Assembly (NCBI GenBank): GCA_964639225.1
Contig: CAZXCK010000207.1
Span: 1-5,607 of the forward strand
Length of the DNA stretch: 5,607 bases
Direction: 5' to 3'
Source: CAZXCK01 sp964639225
Lineage (GTDB): Bacteria > Chloroflexota > Anaerolineae > Aggregatilineales > Phototrophicaceae
Part shown: positions 5,093-5,607 of the stretch, in pieces
Layout: each line of letters starts with the position of its first letter
Position numbering within the stretch: position 1 is the stretch's first letter
Translations under genes and position numbers: made by a program
The notes under the pieces: model-generated
The model's database searches: none
Told to the model about the DNA's origin: nothing
What the model saw: only the letters and a program-made list of their open reading frames with translations

Positions 5093-5607
5093 ATGCCCCC
5101 TTTTGAGCTTGTCTCCGAGTTCAGGCCCACCGGCGATCAGCCTCGCGCCATCGAAGAACTGATCGAAGGCATCAACCAACAGCACCGCCACCAGACTCTG
5201 CTGGGTGCGACCGGCACCGGCAAGACGTTTACCGTGGCGCATGTCGTCCAGCAGATTCAGCGCCCGACGCTGGTGCTGGCTCACAACAAGACGCTGGCCG
5301 CCCAGCTCTATGCCGAGTTCAAAGAATTCTTCCCGCGCAACGCCGTCGAATACTTTGTCAGCTATTACGATTACTACCAGCCGGAAGCCTACGTGCCCCG
5401 CTACGATCTGCTGATCGAGAAGCAGACCGACATTAACGAGCACATCGACCGGCTGCGGCTGGCGGCGACGGCGGCGCTGATGTCGCGGCGGGATGTGCTG
5501 ATCGTGGCGTCGGTGTCGTGCATTTACGGCATCGGCGACCCGCAGGCGTGGAGCAAGGCGCTGGTCGAGTTGAAAGTCGGCGAAGTGGCGATGCGCCGCG
5601 ATATCAT
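5093..5607 (+). CDS. uvrB: UvrABC system protein B, N-terminal part (cut by window end)
   Basis: Damage-verifying helicase-like ATPase of nucleotide excision repair; it is loaded by UvrA and then recruits UvrC. The first 171 codons are present, about a quarter of a typical UvrB, and the frame is open to the window edge. Visible marks: FRPTGDQPRAI (10-20), the start of the UvrB helicase fold; Walker A GATGTGKT (38-45); AHNKTLAAQLY (63-73); the beta-hairpin YYDYYQPEAYVP (91-102), whose tyrosines grip and probe DNA; and ASVSCIYGIGDP (139-150). The stretch after YVP reads RYDLLIEKQTDINEHID where E. coli has SSDTFIEKDASVNEHIE. The start is set by GAGG (5081-5084), 8 nt before the ATG, and by the match of the N-terminus to other UvrB proteins. 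Confidence 0.97.
   Translation, partial: MPPFELVSEFRPTGDQPRAIEELIEGINQQHRHQTLLGATGTGKTFTVAHVVQQIQRPTLVLAHNKTLAAQLYAEFKEFFPRNAVEYFVSYYDYYQPEAYVPRYDLLIEKQTDINEHIDRLRLAATAALMSRRDVLIVASVSCIYGIGDPQAWSKALVELKVGEVAMRRDI

Noticed and set aside
3920..5443. A 507-codon minus-strand open frame
   Set aside because: It lies antisense to the glycosylase and uvrB and spans their intergenic promoter; both plus-strand genes have clear family motifs.

Overview
The window (about 60% G+C) looks like an ordinary chromosomal stretch from a bacterium, probably a member of the Chloroflexota. That assignment is an inference from protein style: an R2lox-type oxidase, a UvrB with YVPRYD in place of the usual YVPSSD-type stretch, and a Gram-positive-like SOS box. 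I cannot confirm it without a search.

Layout. Bases 1-498 carry no protein gene. They hold a likely promoter (90-117) and a divergent glmS ribozyme/riboswitch (about 168-372). A leader follows whose last part can fold over the glmS ribosome binding site (446-489). glmS itself runs 499-2346 (+), encoding glucosamine-6-phosphate synthase, 615 aa, and ends at a perfect 14-bp hairpin. Convergent to it is a short minus-strand tRNA operon: promoter 2612-2640, initiator tRNA-fMet 2529-2600, a second CAT-anticodon tRNA (probably elongator Met) 2439-2515, and a U-tract terminator 2406-2431. Next on the minus strand is an R2-like ligand-binding oxidase (2695-3597). It is divergent, over a 145-bp gap, from a YcaQ/AlkX-type DNA glycosylase (3743-4984, +). 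The window closes with the first 171 codons of uvrB (from 5093, +), preceded by a good promoter and a LexA/SOS-box-like palindrome.

How the parts fit. glmS appears to be controlled by its own product: GlcN6P-dependent self-cleavage of the leader just upstream of G168 would lower glmS expression, and an SD-masking hairpin may add a second layer. The tRNA pair supplies translation initiation and probably Met elongation from one transcript. The glycosylase and uvrB are both DNA-repair genes. uvrB has a clear GAAC-N4-GTTC operator, and the glycosylase promoter carries a one-mismatch relative of it, so both may be damage-inducible. The R2lox gene is an oxidative metalloenzyme with no evident functional link to its neighbours.

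The most interesting items are the divergent glmS ribozyme, with insertions and a changed core pair, and the initiator tRNA, with a U1-U72 mismatch and an A29-U41 anticodon-stem pair. No mobile element, CRISPR array or defence system is visible.
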